From the NCBI GenBank assembly GCA_963794185.1, contig CAWCDM010000022.1, forward strand, positions 31,640-95,639: 64,000 bases of DNA, in the 5' to 3' direction. Position 1 is the first letter of the stretch. The number at the start of each line of letters is the position of its first letter. Of this stretch, positions 62,903 to 64,000 are shown piece after piece. Made by a program: the position numbers and the translations under genes. This DNA comes from JAMXLO01 sp963794185. Its GTDB lineage: Bacteria > Pseudomonadota > Alphaproteobacteria > Acetobacterales > Acetobacteraceae. The notes under the pieces were generated by a model, which was not told the origin of the DNA, ran no database searches, and worked only from the letters and a program-made list of their open reading frames with translations.

Positions 62903-64000
62903 ATGACCCCGAAGGTCGCCCGTTTCCTTGCTGAGCAGCAGCCGGCCACGCCGTGCCTGGTGCTCGACGTGGATCGCGTGGAAGCGAATTTCCGCGCCTT
63001 GCAGCGCGCCCTGCCGCTGGCGCAGATCTACTACGCGGTGAAGGCCAATCCGGCCCGCCCGGTGCTGGAGCGGCTGGTCCGCCTCGGCTCCAGCTTCGAC
63101 GCGGCGAGCTTCGAGGAGGTGGCAGGCTGCCTCGACGCCGGCGCGCGCCCCGAGGCGATCAGCTACGGCAACACGATCAAGAAGGCGTCGGCGATCCGCG
63201 CCGCGTTTCAGCGCGGCGTGACGCTGTTCGCCTTCGATTCGGCCGAGGAGCTGGAGAAGCTGGCGGCGAATGCGCCCGGCGCCCGGGTCTATTGCCGCAT
63301 CCTGGTGGAGAACGAGGGCGCCGACTGGCCGCTGTCGCGCAAGTTCGGCACCACCGTGGAGAACGCGCCGCGCGCTGATGCTGCGCGCCGGCGAGATGGG
63401 GCTCGACCCGTACGGGCTGTCGTTCCACGTCGGCAGCCAGCAGACCACCACGCGCGCCTACGAGGTGGCGATCGGCAAGGTCGCGATGCTGTTCACCGAC
63501 CTGACCGAGGCCGGCGTGAACCTGCGCATGATGAACCTCGGCGGCGGATTTCCCACGCGGTATCGCGATCCGGTGCCGGAGATCGACCAGTTCGGCGATG
63601 CCATCATGACGACGATGACCGAGCATTTCGGCAACGCCATGCCGGAGATGCTGATCGAGCCGGGCCGCTTCGTCGTCGGCGACGCCGGACTGGTCAGCGC
63701 CGAGGTGGTGCTGGTCAGCCGGCGCGATCCGAACGATCCGGTGCGCTGGGTGTATCTCGACATCGGCCGCTTCGGCGGGCTGGCGGAGACCGAGGGCGAG
63801 GCGATCAAATACCGCATCGTCACGCCGCATGACGGAGGTGCGACGGGTCCGGTGGCGATTGCCGGCCCGACCTGCGACGGCGCGGACATTCTCTATGAAG
63901 GTCGCAACTATCGCCTGCCGCTGGCGCTCGCGTCCGGCGACCGTGTGGAACTGCTGTCCGCCGGGGCCTACGTCACGACCTACGCCAGCCAGCGCTTCAA
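62903..64000 (+). pseudogene. Ornithine/lysine decarboxylase-type PLP enzyme (group IV), frameshifted, cut by window edge
   Basis: ATG 62903 follows AGGGAGG. The first frame has the PLP lysine K47 in IYYAVKANP, SSFDAASFEEV, and ISYGNTIKK, the typical ornithine decarboxylase pattern. Near 63370, in GCGCCGCGCG, the frame shifts by one base; the next frame continues MLRAGEMGLDPYGLSFHVGS, IEPGRFVV and PTCDGAD with the active-site Cys/Asp, and is still open at base 64000. It would decarboxylate ornithine (or a related amino acid) to putrescine in the cytosol. Both halves are well conserved, so an indel error is likely. Confidence 0.82.

Noticed and set aside
1..64000. tRNA, rRNA, CRISPR array, prophage or transposase
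   Set aside because: No cloverleaf with a CCA-adjacent acceptor stem, rRNA core, regular direct-repeat/spacer array, integrase or transposase text was seen by reading; a dedicated scan would be needed to exclude short tRNA genes fully.

Overview
The window is high-GC bacterial chromosomal DNA with tightly packed genes. Gene content points to an alphaproteobacterium, most likely of the Acetobacteraceae/Rhodospirillales: an aroQ-accB-accC block, a pst-phoU-phoB operon, thiS-thiG, a phasin-like protein, several CoA-linked catabolic enzymes, FMN-dependent 2-hydroxyacid oxidases and a prkA-yeaH-spoVR stress operon. The genus cannot be fixed by reading alone. No rRNA, tRNA, CRISPR array, transposase or phage gene was recognised.

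Layout. 1-9.9 kb: the end of an AsmA-like protein, a broken membrane protein, a flavin reductase-like protein, a broken M10-type metallopeptidase, a small secreted protein, a phasin, and a decayed LysR/zinc-alcohol-dehydrogenase pair. 10-16.4 kb (minus): a radical SAM protein and the prkA-yeaH-spoVR operon. 17-23.2 kb: an ECF sigma factor divergent from a small zinc-binding anti-sigma-like protein, an APH-type kinase + acyl-CoA dehydrogenase pair, an MNT/HEPN pair, an SCP2-type thiolase and a DOPA-dioxygenase-like protein. 23.7-33.4 kb: two tandem 2-hydroxyacid oxidase paralogues and a third, distant one, a carboxymuconolactone decarboxylase-like protein, alanine dehydrogenase, a class II aldolase, a zinc alcohol dehydrogenase and an MFS transporter. 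33.6-41.6 kb: a broken phosphoesterase and the complete Pst operon with a candidate Pho box. 41.9-52.5 kb: an SDR, a thioesterase, copC-copD, glgC-glgA with an amidohydrolase, an LLM oxidoreductase, a CoA-transferase and an enoyl-CoA hydratase. 53-64 kb: a Cyc2-like outer-membrane cytochrome-porin fusion, aroQ-accB-accC, thiS-thiG, a FitA/VapB-VapC pair, a methyltransferase, a YihY protein and an ornithine-decarboxylase-like gene cut by the window edge.

The most interesting functional leads are the Cyc2-like monoheme cytochrome-porin fusion (52997-54394), the kinase/acyl-CoA dehydrogenase pair resembling the LvaA/LvaC and ACAD10/11 modules (18540-20793), and the tandem 2-hydroxyacid oxidases that lack the usual active-site tyrosine. 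Composite palindromic repeats occur in several gaps.

An important caution: at least ten genes are interrupted by single-base shifts, many at short homopolymers or CG runs, while both halves remain well conserved. This pattern suits sequencing or assembly indels at least as well as real gene decay. Entries called pseudogene for that reason may be intact in the living organism. The LysR gene (in-frame stop) and the zinc dehydrogenase (large internal deletion) are harder to explain that way.
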